64,000 nt of DNA from Thiofilum sp. (GTDB lineage: Bacteria; Pseudomonadota; Gammaproteobacteria; Thiotrichales; Thiotrichaceae), in the NCBI RefSeq assembly GCF_016711335.1, contig NZ_JADJTF010000001.1:992001-1056000 (forward strand), given 5' to 3'. A program made the position numbers and the translations under genes. Each line of letters opens with the position of its first letter. Within the stretch, counting starts at the first letter, position 1. Below are positions 26,599 through 35,235 of this stretch, one piece after another. The notes below the pieces were generated by a model. That model had not been told where the DNA came from. It saw only the letters and a list, made by a program, of their open reading frames with translations, and ran no database searches.

Positions 26599-27855
26599 TT
26601 AAAGCTGAGCCAATACTTGATCAGTCTCGACACTAGCCTCCATCGTGCCGTCTAGCTCATTAGCCTGAACCATTTGATAGCGTTTAACCCCACGGAATAA
26701 AGCATCTGCTAATTGTTGCTGGTATTGCGGGGTACGTAAACGCCGCTCCTCGTAGGGATTACTAATAAAAGCCGTTTCTACCAATAGTGAAGGAATATCA
26801 AGTGATTTCAGCACCATAAAGCCTGCACTTTCTACCTTAGAGCGTAAGGGAGCACTCACTTGAGACAGTTCACGCAATACCGATTTAGCCACAATCAAGC
26901 TTTGATCAATAATATGATTCTTACTTAAATCCAGTAACACCGAGGCAATACGCTCGCTAGTATCGGATAAACTGACACCACTAAATTTAATATCATAGGA
27001 GTTTTCGCTCTCGGCTAGCATCCGGGCTGCCTCGCTCGATGCACCTGCATTGGAGAGGATGTAAACCGAAGAACCATCTAAGCGTGAATTATTACTGGCA
27101 TCGGCGTGAATAGAGACGAAAATATCACCCTTTTTTTCATGCGCAATTTCTAAACGTCGTCTTAAAGGCACTAACTCATCACTATCGCGCGTCATCACCG
27201 CACGCATATTAGGAGTACGATCAATTTGCGCTTTGAGTTTACGTGCTACTGCTAATACTACGTCTTTTTCCTTAGTACCATTACGACCAATAGCCCCCGG
27301 ATCACGTCCACCGTGCCCCGCATCAATGACCACTGTGAAAGGACGTGGAGTACGAGCAGGTGCTTTGTTTATGGCAACCGGCTTAGAAGCACTCGCAGGC
27401 GGTACTACGGGAGCCGCTGCAAGAGGGCGTCCTTTGGGCGTTAATAACACCTCAAATACATGCTCATTACCGGATTGGGTCAGGGTGTTTTGGAAATCCA
27501 CCGCTTGCACCATATCCAATACCACTCTCAGTCCATCATCACGCATAGCATAACGAATACCCTTGAGGGGAGGCCGGTTGTGTTCACCTTGCTTTAAATT
27601 GCCTCCTAGACTGGTATCTAATAGATCGATTACCACACGGTCAGGATCAGCTAAAGTGAAAATTTTATATTTCACCGCTTTATCTAAAACTAAGGAAAAC
27701 TTTAATTGACCTGCATTACCTGCAAGACGTGCACCCGTGAGCTTGGTGCTTGCCACAGCTAAATTACTCAGTGGAAGCCATAAGCCTCCGGTAACACAGG
27801 CAAAAGCCCCTGCTTTAAGCAAAAAATTACGTCGTGCTAGATGTTTACTATCCAT
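26599..27855 (-). CDS. amiC: N-acetylmuramoyl-L-alanine amidase with AMIN domain
   Basis: A 418-residue periplasmic amidase that splits septal peptidoglycan at cell division. A twin-arginine-like signal ('ARRNFLLKAG' followed by a hydrophobic stretch) starts the protein, as in E. coli AmiC. The AMIN domain (about 40-135) and a Pro/Ala linker follow. The Amidase_3 catalytic domain has 'VIDAGHGGRDPGAIG' (zinc His), 'SIHADAS' and 'LVETAFISNP' (catalytic Glu). It follows tsaE in the same direction, an order common in gammaproteobacteria (nnrD-tsaE-amiB/C). Confidence 0.9.
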   Translation of the reverse strand: MDSKHLARRNFLLKAGAFACVTGGLWLPLSNLAVASTKLTGARLAGNAGQLKFSLVLDKAVKYKIFTLADPDRVVIDLLDTSLGGNLKQGEHNRPPLKGIRYAMRDDGLRVVLDMVQAVDFQNTLTQSGNEHVFEVLLTPKGRPLAAAPVVPPASASKPVAINKAPARTPRPFTVVIDAGHGGRDPGAIGRNGTKEKDVVLAVARKLKAQIDRTPNMRAVMTRDSDELVPLRRRLEIAHEKKGDIFVSIHADASNNSRLDGSSVYILSNAGASSEAARMLAESENSYDIKFSGVSLSDTSERIASVLLDLSKNHIIDQSLIVAKSVLRELSQVSAPLRSKVESAGFMVLKSLDIPSLLVETAFISNPYEERRLRTPQYQQQLADALFRGVKRYQMVQANELDGTMEASVETDQVLAQL

Positions 27856-27983
27856 GGCGAGCTACCAGCAAGCGTTGTAAAAAGGGCGGAAACCCCGAAA
27901 TTATTCGACTAATACTTATAAATCTTAAACGAGCAGCATTCTTTTTCAAGTAGTTTTTTATGTTTCCTTTGTAAGCTATTGTT

Positions 27984-28412
27984 TTATATTAAACTATTAA
28001 CTTTAACCTCCCTACCTGCATTAGCATAATAGATCTCAATACTGCATAGAGGGGGCGGAAGGATACCCTCAGCACGCTCCGGCCATTCTATTAAACATAA
28101 AGACTCTTGGTTAAGATAATCACGAATCCCCATATACTCTAATTCCTCCGCATCATTCAGGCGGTAGAGGTCAAAATGATACACGTCCACTCCCTGTAAC
28201 TGATAAGACTCAACCAAAGTATAAGTAGGACTTTTGACCGTGCCCTGATGCCCCAAAGCACGCAGCCACCCTCGTACTAACGTCGTTTTTCCAGCCCCTA
28301 AATCGCCTTTCAAGGTAATTAAACCCTTAGGGAAACGCTGAGCTAATAGTCCACCTAAGGCTTCCATCTCTACTTCATTATTAGGATTAAAGGATTCAGT
28401 TTGTATCTTCAC
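27984..28412 (-). CDS. tsaE: tRNA threonylcarbamoyladenosine biosynthesis ATPase TsaE
   Basis: A 142-residue P-loop protein with 'LKGDLGAGKTTLVRGWL' (about 38-54) and 'SPTYTLVESY', both diagnostic of TsaE. It works with TsaB and TsaD in making t6A37 of tRNA. Its ATG overlaps the nnrDE stop by 4 bases. Confidence 0.95.
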   Translation of the reverse strand: MKIQTESFNPNNEVEMEALGGLLAQRFPKGLITLKGDLGAGKTTLVRGWLRALGHQGTVKSPTYTLVESYQLQGVDVYHFDLYRLNDAEELEYMGIRDYLNQESLCLIEWPERAEGILPPPLCSIEIYYANAGREVKVNSLI

Positions 28413-29881
28413 GGATTCACCACTACACGTAATTGCGCCATTAAATCACTGGCTAATAAACCACGCTCTCCTTGCTGGGCCGCTATATCACCCGCTATAG
28501 CATGAGCTAACACTCCAATACGAGCGGCATTTTCGGGGCTGAAGCGTTGTGCAATGAGTGCTGCAATAATACCCGTCAATACATCACCCATACCACCGCT
28601 AGCCATACCCGGATTGCCTGCGGTACAAAATACCAAGCCCTCATCCCCTAAGATCAAAGTACCTGCACCTTTTAGTACCACCGTACCACCATAGCGCTCT
28701 TTGAGGGCATAAACCGCACCAATCCGATCCTGCTCTACTGCATGGACAGGTATAGAGAGTAAGCGTGCAGCCTCACCCGGATGCGGTGTAAGCACCCAAT
28801 CGGAGCGCCTCAAGGGTTGCTGAGCTAAAATATTGAGGGCATCTGCATCAATTACCATTGGCAAATGAGCTACTTTAATACTATCCCATAAACTAAGCCC
28901 CCAAGCACTTTGACCTAATCCAGGTCCTATCGCTAATACCGAAGCTCGCTCAATGAGTGCTAATAAGGGGTCTAGTGAGTCCACTGCACTCACCATTAAC
29001 TCCGGACGATTCGCATTAATGACCATGGCATGTATCGGATGAGTCGCAATAGTTACTAAACCACTTCCAGTACGCAAAGCCGCTTCACCCGCCAAACGTA
29101 CTGCCCCAGCCATACTAGGCGCACCTCCCACAATAAGAGTATGACCCGCCATACCCTTATGCGCATTACGCGGGCGCTTAGGGAGTGCTTGATTGAGATG
29201 CTGCGAATTTAACAAATGCCCTACCGGTGTTTTAATTACCTTCAGCACTTTGGCTGGTAATTTCAAATGATGACAAATAATGTGCCCCACATAATCCGCT
29301 GCCTCACCCGTCAATAGACCTTGTTTTAAGCCAATATAGGTTATTGTTTGATAGGCACGTATTGCCACCCCCATCACACGTCCGGTATCAGCATTTAAGC
29401 CAGAAGGTAGGTCTAGGGCTATCACGGGCTTAGTCATTTTATTCAGGGCTTCAATAGCTTTTTTATACTCGCCCTCGACTAAGCGACTCAAACCTATTCC
29501 CAATAACGCATCCACATAAATATCAGCCTCAGGCAATTTACTATGGAACTCGTGAATCACACCCCCTGTATCTTGAAAGGCTTGATACGCAGTACGTGCT
29601 GGCTCTGGTAAATGCTCACCCTTACTTAAAGCCACTACCTCAGTGCGCCACCCCCAAGCCTGAGCTAAAGCTGCCACAATATAGCCATCCCCCGCATTAT
29701 TACCCGCTCCACAAACCACGCATAACGATTGACTCATCGGCCATTGTTTGCTGATATGCTCAAAGGTAACGCGCCCCGCACGTTGCATTAGCTCCCATGC
29801 AGATAAATCTTGTTCAAATGCAGCTTGCTCAATTGCACGAATTTGTGCAGTGTTATAAACCTTTTCGGTCATTTCTAACAT
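28409..29881 (-). CDS. nnrDE: Bifunctional NAD(P)H-hydrate epimerase / ADP-dependent dehydratase
   Basis: About 490 residues. The N-terminal YjeF epimerase domain ('AWELMQRAG', 'CGAGNNAGDGYIVA') is followed by the C-terminal carbohydrate-kinase-like dehydratase ('HKGMAGHTLIVGG', 'VLTPHPGEAARLL', 'TAGNPGMASGGMGDVLTG'). It repairs hydrated NAD(P)H. The ATG at 29881 is preferred; a second in-frame ATG is at 29872. A longer frame from 30007 would run deep into divergent queG and adds unrelated residues. The start codon lies in the same ACATGT palindrome as the queG start. Confidence 0.93.
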   Translation of the reverse strand: MLEMTEKVYNTAQIRAIEQAAFEQDLSAWELMQRAGRVTFEHISKQWPMSQSLCVVCGAGNNAGDGYIVAALAQAWGWRTEVVALSKGEHLPEPARTAYQAFQDTGGVIHEFHSKLPEADIYVDALLGIGLSRLVEGEYKKAIEALNKMTKPVIALDLPSGLNADTGRVMGVAIRAYQTITYIGLKQGLLTGEAADYVGHIICHHLKLPAKVLKVIKTPVGHLLNSQHLNQALPKRPRNAHKGMAGHTLIVGGAPSMAGAVRLAGEAALRTGSGLVTIATHPIHAMVINANRPELMVSAVDSLDPLLALIERASVLAIGPGLGQSAWGLSLWDSIKVAHLPMVIDADALNILAQQPLRRSDWVLTPHPGEAARLLSIPVHAVEQDRIGAVYALKERYGGTVVLKGAGTLILGDEGLVFCTAGNPGMASGGMGDVLTGIIAALIAQRFSPENAARIGVLAHAIAGDIAAQQGERGLLASDLMAQLRVVVNP

Positions 29882-30971
29882 GTTGAATTCTCGACACTCT
29901 ATCCCTTCTGATCTTAACACTAGAATTGAACAGCTCGGAAAGCAACTAGGTTTTAATGCCATAGGTTTTAGTAGTATTGATTTAGGGGCTACTGAAACAC
30001 AGCTCACTAAATGGCTAGAGCTAGGCTATCACGGTGATATGGACTGGATGGCTAAACACGGTACTAAGCGCACACGCCCTCATGAGTTAGTGCCTAATAC
30101 CCTGAGTATTATTAGTGTCAGAATGAATTATCTCCCGCCCAATGGACTCGATCCTATTTCAGCCTTGAATCATCCGACTATTGGCTATATTTCCCGTTAT
30201 GCTTTAGGGCGCGATTATCACAAAGTACTCAAACAACGTTTGGAAAAGCTCGCACAAGGGATTCAACACTGGGTAGATGAGTTTGGGTATCGAGTGTTTA
30301 CCGATAGTGCTCCAGTGATGGAAAAACCTATTGCGGTGCAAGCAGGTTTGGGTTGGATGGGCAAGCATACCAATGTACTGAGTCGTGATGCGGGTTCATG
30401 GTTTTTTCTAGGGGAAATTTATACCGATCTACCCCTTATGCCTAGTCAACCTATCACTGAACATTGTGGGCACTGTACGGCTTGTATTGATATTTGCCCT
30501 ACTAAAGCCATTGTTGCGCCTTATGTGTTAGATGCACGGCGCTGTATTTCGTATCTCACTATTGAGCATAAAGGCTCCATTCCGGAAGCATTTCGTAAAG
30601 CAATCGGTAATCGTATTTATGGCTGTGATGATTGCCAGTTAGTATGCCCTTGGAATCGATTTGCACAAACCTCACCTGAGACAGATTTTAGGGTGCGCCA
30701 GCAATTAGATCGCCGCTCATTAGTGGAATTATTCTTATGGACTGAGGAGCAGTTTAATCGTTATTTGGAAGGCTCAGCGATACGGCGCATAGGGCATGAA
30801 CGTTGGCAGCGTAATATCGCGCTAGCCTTAGGTAATGCACCCACCCAAAATATTGTCCTAGAAGCTTTAGAACAGGTTTATCACAGCACCTCTAGTGCTA
30901 TAGTACGCGAACAGTGCGCCTGGTCTTTGGCTCAACATCAGTCCACGGATGGGCACGCCGATCATCACTAA
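29880..30971 (+). CDS. queG: Epoxyqueuosine reductase
   Basis: A 363-residue Fe-S/cobalamin enzyme that reduces epoxyqueuosine to queuosine in tRNA. The DUF1730 domain is N-terminal ('YHGDMDWMAKHG'), followed by two 4Fe-4S motifs ('CGHCTACIDICPTKAI', 'CDDCQLVCPWNRF') and a HEAT-like tail. The start ATG overlaps the nnrDE start in opposite orientation, so no ordinary upstream ribosome binding site is seen. It depends on cobalamin, relevant to the CbiC-like gene downstream. Confidence 0.94.
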   Translation: MLNSRHSIPSDLNTRIEQLGKQLGFNAIGFSSIDLGATETQLTKWLELGYHGDMDWMAKHGTKRTRPHELVPNTLSIISVRMNYLPPNGLDPISALNHPTIGYISRYALGRDYHKVLKQRLEKLAQGIQHWVDEFGYRVFTDSAPVMEKPIAVQAGLGWMGKHTNVLSRDAGSWFFLGEIYTDLPLMPSQPITEHCGHCTACIDICPTKAIVAPYVLDARRCISYLTIEHKGSIPEAFRKAIGNRIYGCDDCQLVCPWNRFAQTSPETDFRVRQQLDRRSLVELFLWTEEQFNRYLEGSAIRRIGHERWQRNIALALGNAPTQNIVLEALEQVYHSTSSAIVREQCAWSLAQHQSTDGHADHH

Positions 30972-31081
30972 AATCAATCCAACTATCGTACCTTCATCCC
31001 ATTTATCCGAATAATGCTGCATGCCCCCATAAACTCTGTAAATATAAGATCCATACAGTAAACAACCCCAAGCAATACGCC

Positions 31082-31372
31082 ATGATAAAAATAATAAACT
31101 GCGTACTAGCTGTGCTGGTTAGCGTTGGATTAACTGGCTGCTCGACTGTACAAAATAATGAATTATATCAGGATTGGCAAAATCACGCTTATAGCGTCTA
31201 TAACATGCCAACCCCACAAGGTGGGTCACATGCAACCGTGGCAAATAGTAAAGCTAAACCCTCTAATACTCGTGGGTCAGCAGCGACGGCTAGAGTCACC
31301 CCACCTAAAGTCAGTTATGAACGTTTAAGTGAAGAAGAACAAAATTATATTGCGTCGCATTATGGACTGTAA
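31082..31372 (+). CDS. Small lipoprotein, unknown function
   Basis: A 96-residue protein with a type II signal peptide: 'IKIINCVLAVLVSVGLTGC' with lipobox LTGC (Cys at about 20). The rest is Ser/Thr/Pro/Lys-rich and ends 'LSEEEQNYIASHYGL'. The ATG at 31082 was chosen because the signal peptide starts there. Not recognised. It is followed by two tandem terminators. Confidence 0.65.
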   Translation: MIKIINCVLAVLVSVGLTGCSTVQNNELYQDWQNHAYSVYNMPTPQGGSHATVANSKAKPSNTRGSAATARVTPPKVSYERLSEEEQNYIASHYGL

Positions 31373-31429
31373 TAATAAAAACCCTATTACCCTTGTTTGT
31401 TAGCCCCTAGAGTCCTAAGGGACTCTATT

Positions 31430-31465
31430 GGCACAAAGGTTCTAGCCCTTCCTTTGTGCCTTTTT
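31430..31465 (+). terminator. Rho-independent terminator, first of tandem pair
   Basis: GGCACAAAGG (31430-31439) pairs with CCTTTGTGCC (31451-31460), followed by TTTTT. Confidence 0.88.
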
Positions 31466-31494
31466 AGCCAGATTGTTTTGATCTGGCTTTTTTC
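31466..31494 (+). terminator. Rho-independent terminator, second of tandem pair
   Basis: AGCCAGAT (31466-31473) pairs with ATCTGGCT (31481-31488), followed by a T run. It directly abuts the first terminator. Confidence 0.85.
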
Positions 31495-31554
31495 TTTTGC
31501 TTTACTAGGCAATTCATTACACTCTTAAATCTTATCAACTGAAGAGCAGCCACT

Positions 31555-32190
31555 ATGGATTTGAGTGAGTTACGCCAAGACTATACTAAAGCTGGTTTAG
31601 ACCGCGCCACCTTAGATCCCAATCCCTTTAAGCAATTTGAGACTTGGTTTCAACAAGCTACCTCTGGACAAGTCCTAGAACCAAACGCTATGCAAATTGC
31701 GACCGTCTCCAGTTCCGGTTGCCCCTCACTACGTACCGTATTGCTTAAAGCGTTTGATGAACAAGGTTTCGTATTTTACACCAACTACCACAGTCAAAAA
31801 GCACAAGACATTGCCCAAAATCCTCAAGTGGTTTTATTGTTTTTCTGGAAAGAGTTGGAGCGCCAAGTCGAAATCACCGGACGGGCTGAAAAGGTTTCTA
31901 CACTGGAATCCTTAAAATACTTCACGAGCCGCCCGCGTGGAAGTCAATTGGGTGCTTGGGTATCCCAACAAAGTAGCATTATTACCTCGCGCTCCCTATT
32001 GGAAATAAAGCTTGATGAAATGAAGCGCAAGTTCCAAGAGGGCGCTATTCCATTACCTGATTTTTGGGGTGGATTTAGAATTGTGCCGGACACCTTTGAA
32101 TTTTGGCAGGGTCGTCCTAGTCGCCTACATGATCGCTTTGAATATCGCCTGCAACAAGGTCAATGGGATATTAAGCGCTTATCCCCCTAA
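31555..32190 (+). CDS. pdxH: Pyridoxamine/pyridoxine 5'-phosphate oxidase
   Basis: A 211-residue FMN enzyme making pyridoxal 5'-phosphate. 'YTKAGLD' starts the family homology; 'RTVLLKAFDEQGFVFYTNY' carries FMN contacts; 'SRPRGSQLGAWVSQQS' and C-terminal 'FWQGRPSRLHDR' with 'WDIKRLSP' are classic PdxH signatures. Length is normal. It follows strong terminators, so it starts its own transcript. Confidence 0.96.
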   Translation: MDLSELRQDYTKAGLDRATLDPNPFKQFETWFQQATSGQVLEPNAMQIATVSSSGCPSLRTVLLKAFDEQGFVFYTNYHSQKAQDIAQNPQVVLLFFWKELERQVEITGRAEKVSTLESLKYFTSRPRGSQLGAWVSQQSSIITSRSLLEIKLDEMKRKFQEGAIPLPDFWGGFRIVPDTFEFWQGRPSRLHDRFEYRLQQGQWDIKRLSP

Positions 32191-32205
32191 TGATGGGTAC
32201 AACCT

Positions 32206-32658
32206 ATGAAATTGCTTATTCCTCCACCCATTTATTTATTGCTCGCTTTAGGTTTAATGTGGTTACTTAAACACTATATGCCTTTAGTCAGCTTTCAAGG
32301 TTTCCCGTGGAACATAATCGGTTGGAGCCTAATTGGCATTGCTTTAGCGGGCGATCTATATGCCTTGGCTTTATTTCTTAAGGCGCGTACTACCTTCAAT
32401 CCAATTAAGCCCCACAACAGTACCCAGTTAGTCGTCACAGGGTCTTATCGCTTTTCGCGTAATCCTATGTATCTGGGGATGGTACTGATACTCGGTGGTT
32501 GGGGCTTAGTGTTAGGTGCGGTCAGTCCCTTTATAGTTATACCGTTCTTTATGTGGGTACTCACTGAAATGCAGATTAAACCTGAGGAAGCCATTTTAAC
32601 TGAGCGTTTTGGCGTGGAGTATCAGACCTATCTGCGCCAAGTCAGACGTTGGTTGTGA
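32206..32658 (+). CDS. Isoprenylcysteine carboxyl methyltransferase-like membrane protein
   Basis: A 150-residue membrane protein of the ICMT/PEMT family. Hydrophobic segments are at about 8-22, 38-58 and 92-122. The conserved cofactor-binding block is 'TGSYRFSRNPMYLGMVLILGG' in part ('RFSRNPMYLGM') followed by 'EEAILTERFGVEYQTYLRQVRRWL' ('ERFGVEYQTY'). Bacterial substrates are generally unknown. It is 15 bases after pdxH, probably co-transcribed. A parS-like palindrome lies inside the gene (32299-32314). Confidence 0.82.
   Translation: MKLLIPPPIYLLLALGLMWLLKHYMPLVSFQGFPWNIIGWSLIGIALAGDLYALALFLKARTTFNPIKPHNSTQLVVTGSYRFSRNPMYLGMVLILGGWGLVLGAVSPFIVIPFFMWVLTEMQIKPEEAILTERFGVEYQTYLRQVRRWL
32299..32314. 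promoter_or_regulatory. parS-like palindrome 1
   Basis: GGTTTCCCGTGGAACA. Its 14-base core differs from GTTYCACGTGRAAC by one base (A to C at position 6 of the core). It is within the ICMT-like gene. Confidence 0.4.
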
Positions 32659-32722
32659 GAGATTTTTCTAACCTAATCCAGTATGCTGCTAGTTAAATAA
32701 TTTACTTATAGGGATATAGCAT

Positions 32723-33556
32723 ATGCGTCGTTTAGCGAACTCTGTAGTGCTGATCGGTTTATTCAGCGCTACCGTTTTAACAGGATGTAACTCTACCGAT
32801 ACCGCCCATGCTAGTAACTTAGATTACCAAACAATTAGTTATCAAAAACAAGGCGGCAAAGCTTGTCCCGCAGGATCTGCTTGGAATAGTGATGAAAGTG
32901 CACTGTGTGCCAGTGTGAAAATACTCTATCCCCAGCTCAATCAAGCCGACGCTAATCCTATCATTCAACAAATTAATCAATTTATTGGCGAAGAGACGTT
33001 TAGCTATGAAACCGAAGATGGTAAGCAAGCCAAAACCGCCGAAGAACTCGCTAGTTTATTTATCGATGAATACCTTAAACAACCCGAAGTCAGCACGCCG
33101 TGGACTTTAGAACGCTCTATAGCCATTGTGTTTAGTACGGACGCTATTCTGACTTTAAAATTCAGTGAATATAGCTATATGGGAGGGGCGCATCCTGCCT
33201 CTGGACAAAGCTATTACACACTCAATCGTCACAATGGTAAGCCTTATAAACTCAGCGACTTATTAAACAACGGCTACGAGGATGAGTTAAATATTATTGG
33301 CGAGCGTATTTTCCGTGCTGATAAAAAGATTCCAGCTGATCAAATGTTAACAGAGGCAGGCTATGAGTTCCCTAATGGGAATTTTGCCTTGAATAGCAAC
33401 TTTGCCGCTACTCAGGAAGGTTTAGTATTTTATTTTAATAGCTATGAAATAGCGCCTTATGCCTTAGGCCCTACTGAACTGACTATTCCTTATCAAGATA
33501 TTCCTAATCTAATCCGTGCTGATGGCCCATTAGCCGCTTTTAAACCTAAAGCTTAA
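32723..33556 (+). CDS. DUF3298/DUF4163 lipoprotein
   Basis: A 277-residue predicted lipoprotein with lipobox 'VLTGC' (Cys about 22). The DUF4163-like N-terminal part is followed by DUF3298, with its signature 'EYSYMGGAHPASGQSYY' and 'KPYKLSDLL'. Such domains occur in RsiV-like anti-sigma factors and periplasmic proteins. There is no membrane segment or sigma partner, so a periplasmic role of unknown nature is all that can be said. Confidence 0.75.
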   Translation: MRRLANSVVLIGLFSATVLTGCNSTDTAHASNLDYQTISYQKQGGKACPAGSAWNSDESALCASVKILYPQLNQADANPIIQQINQFIGEETFSYETEDGKQAKTAEELASLFIDEYLKQPEVSTPWTLERSIAIVFSTDAILTLKFSEYSYMGGAHPASGQSYYTLNRHNGKPYKLSDLLNNGYEDELNIIGERIFRADKKIPADQMLTEAGYEFPNGNFALNSNFAATQEGLVFYFNSYEIAPYALGPTELTIPYQDIPNLIRADGPLAAFKPKA

Positions 33557-33580
33557 TCCTAAACTGACCTGATTATCCAA

Positions 33581-34213
33581 ATGATTGATACAACCAAACG
33601 CCCTAGCGACTTTGTGGAGCTAAGGGCTTATGCACCGAGTATTTTGCAAGACTTGCGCTATAGCACACCGAATAACTTTACCGGTACGGTGGTCAGTGGC
33701 TATAACGCCAATAATGCTTGGCTAACGCGCAAAACTGCTGAAACCCTAGCGCAAGTTCAACACTCCATTCAACCTTGGGGCTTATCGCTGTATATTTTTG
33801 ATGCCTATCGTCCTAAGCAAGCCGTACAACATTTCATTGATTGGTCTTATCAAGCTGAAAATCCAGCATTGCAACAGCGTTTTTACCCCAACATGACTAA
33901 GCGGCAATTATTTGAATTAGGCTATATTGCTACACGCTCTAGTCATATGCGCGGGAGTACCGTAGATCTGACCCTAGCCACGCAAACCGCACAGGGCTGG
34001 CAAGAGCTAGATATGGGTACTGAGTTTGATGTGTTTGGTTTATCCGCAGCACCCGACTATGCAGATCTAAGCCTAACCCAACGCACCAACCGCCTATTAT
34101 TGCGCTCCCTCATGTTGCAACACGGTTTTCATGGCTTTGAATTAGAATGGTGGCACTTTACCCTCAATAATGAACCTTATCCTGAGCACTATTTTGATTT
34201 TGTTGTGGACTAA
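33581..34213 (+). CDS. D-alanyl-D-alanine dipeptidase (VanX/DdpX family, M15D)
   Basis: A 210-residue zinc peptidase. Motifs are 'DAYRPKQAVQHF', 'SSHMRGSTVDLTL' (SxHxxGxxxD zinc motif) and 'EWWHFTL' (Glu catalytic base, His ligand). It hydrolyses D-Ala-D-Ala. No signal peptide is obvious, so it is probably cytoplasmic, as VanX and DdpX are. In Gram-negatives the role is D-Ala recycling rather than vancomycin resistance. No vanHA genes are present. Confidence 0.85.
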   Translation: MIDTTKRPSDFVELRAYAPSILQDLRYSTPNNFTGTVVSGYNANNAWLTRKTAETLAQVQHSIQPWGLSLYIFDAYRPKQAVQHFIDWSYQAENPALQQRFYPNMTKRQLFELGYIATRSSHMRGSTVDLTLATQTAQGWQELDMGTEFDVFGLSAAPDYADLSLTQRTNRLLLRSLMLQHGFHGFELEWWHFTLNNEPYPEHYFDFVVD

Positions 34214-34228
34214 GGTTGAGATTTTATT

Positions 34229-34870
34229 ATGTTTCATTATCAACGTGATCCTGAGCGTATTGAACAACAAACCTATGAAAAAATCCGCGAGTTAGTCCCA
34301 TTAGAGCAATTCACCCCCGACCAGCAGCAGGTGGTGTTGCCTGTGATCCGCGCCTGTGGTGAACCTTTAATTGCTGAGCGTTTGCGCTTTAGCCCGCAAG
34401 CGATTGAGACGGCTAAAAAAGCTATTCGCCACTATGCTCCTATTTTGTATGACTTTGATACGGTTACCAGTGGTTTACAAAGTGACCTACTGTATCAGGA
34501 GCCTTTAAGTTTTATTAATAAGGCAGTGGTCATTTCCCAAGCTAAAGCGAAAAAACAAACACGCTCGATGACTTCGATTGAGTATTGGCGTAAATACCTA
34601 GCGGGGGCTATTTGTCTATTAGGTGAATCCAGTACCGCTTTATTTCGCTTACTGGAAATGTTGAAAGAAGAGGACGCGTCCCGCCCTGCGTTAATTATCG
34701 CTACCCCCGCTGGTTTTTTACAAACCACTGAGGCAAAGCAATTATTAATGGATCTGTATGATGAGCTAGCGGTGGAATATATATTAATTGAGGGGCGCTG
34801 GGGGGGGAGTATGTTTGCAACCAGTATTATGAATGCCTTACTCAGAATTCAGAAAGGCATTCATCTCTAA
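34229..34870 (+). CDS. CbiC/CobH-like precorrin-8X methylmutase homologue, catalytic His replaced
   Basis: A 213-residue protein with full-length similarity to precorrin-8X methylmutase: 'LRFSPQAIETAKKAI', 'APILYDFDTVTSG', 'TRSMTSIEYWRKYLAGAI', 'GESSTALFRLLEML', 'PAGFLQTTEAKQLL' and 'EGRWGGSMFA'. CobH has its catalytic His43 in 'MVHACG'; here the aligned residues are 'VIRACG' with Arg at 41. No other cobalamin genes are nearby. It may be inactive, may do another reaction on a tetrapyrrole, or may bind one. Family membership is secure; activity is doubtful. Confidence 0.75.
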   Translation: MFHYQRDPERIEQQTYEKIRELVPLEQFTPDQQQVVLPVIRACGEPLIAERLRFSPQAIETAKKAIRHYAPILYDFDTVTSGLQSDLLYQEPLSFINKAVVISQAKAKKQTRSMTSIEYWRKYLAGAICLLGESSTALFRLLEMLKEEDASRPALIIATPAGFLQTTEAKQLLMDLYDELAVEYILIEGRWGGSMFATSIMNALLRIQKGIHL

Positions 34871-34897
34871 CTCAACGTGAGTGATCGGTACAGTTCA

Positions 34898-35221
34898 CTA
34901 TTTACAGGGCTTGAACTCGCAATTATTTTTGCCGTCGCGCCCCACCGCCGTACCATCGGGGCACATTTTAACCTCCATGGTACACACCATTTCCTCTACA
35001 GCTTTACCACTAGGACAGGTATCGAAGGCACAATTATTAGCCGGATTACGCCCCACTGCTGTACCATCTGGGCAACGTTGTAACTCTTCTGTACAAGCTC
35101 CAATGGTCGTCACCGGTGCAACGCCTGTTTGACCTTTATCCGCAGGTACGGCACTTGGTTCACTACAAGCAGACAATATTAAACCGCACGCCAATAAGGC
35201 GCTTACCATAATCGCTTTCAT
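34898..35221 (-). CDS. Cysteine-repeat lipoprotein
   Basis: A 107-residue lipoprotein with lipobox 'ILSAC' (Cys about 19). The mature part contains two tandem copies of a Cys-rich unit: 'CPDGTAVGRNPANNCAFDTC' and 'CPDGTAVGRDGKNNCEFKPC', each preceded by another Cys. Four Cys per unit suggest disulfide-bonded periplasmic modules, somewhat Kazal-like in spacing. It lies 14 bases upstream of nothing else in its direction; uvrD is upstream. Function unknown. Confidence 0.7.
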   Translation of the reverse strand: MKAIMVSALLACGLILSACSEPSAVPADKGQTGVAPVTTIGACTEELQRCPDGTAVGRNPANNCAFDTCPSGKAVEEMVCTMEVKMCPDGTAVGRDGKNNCEFKPCK

Positions 35222-35235
35222 CCCAATACCTCTAA

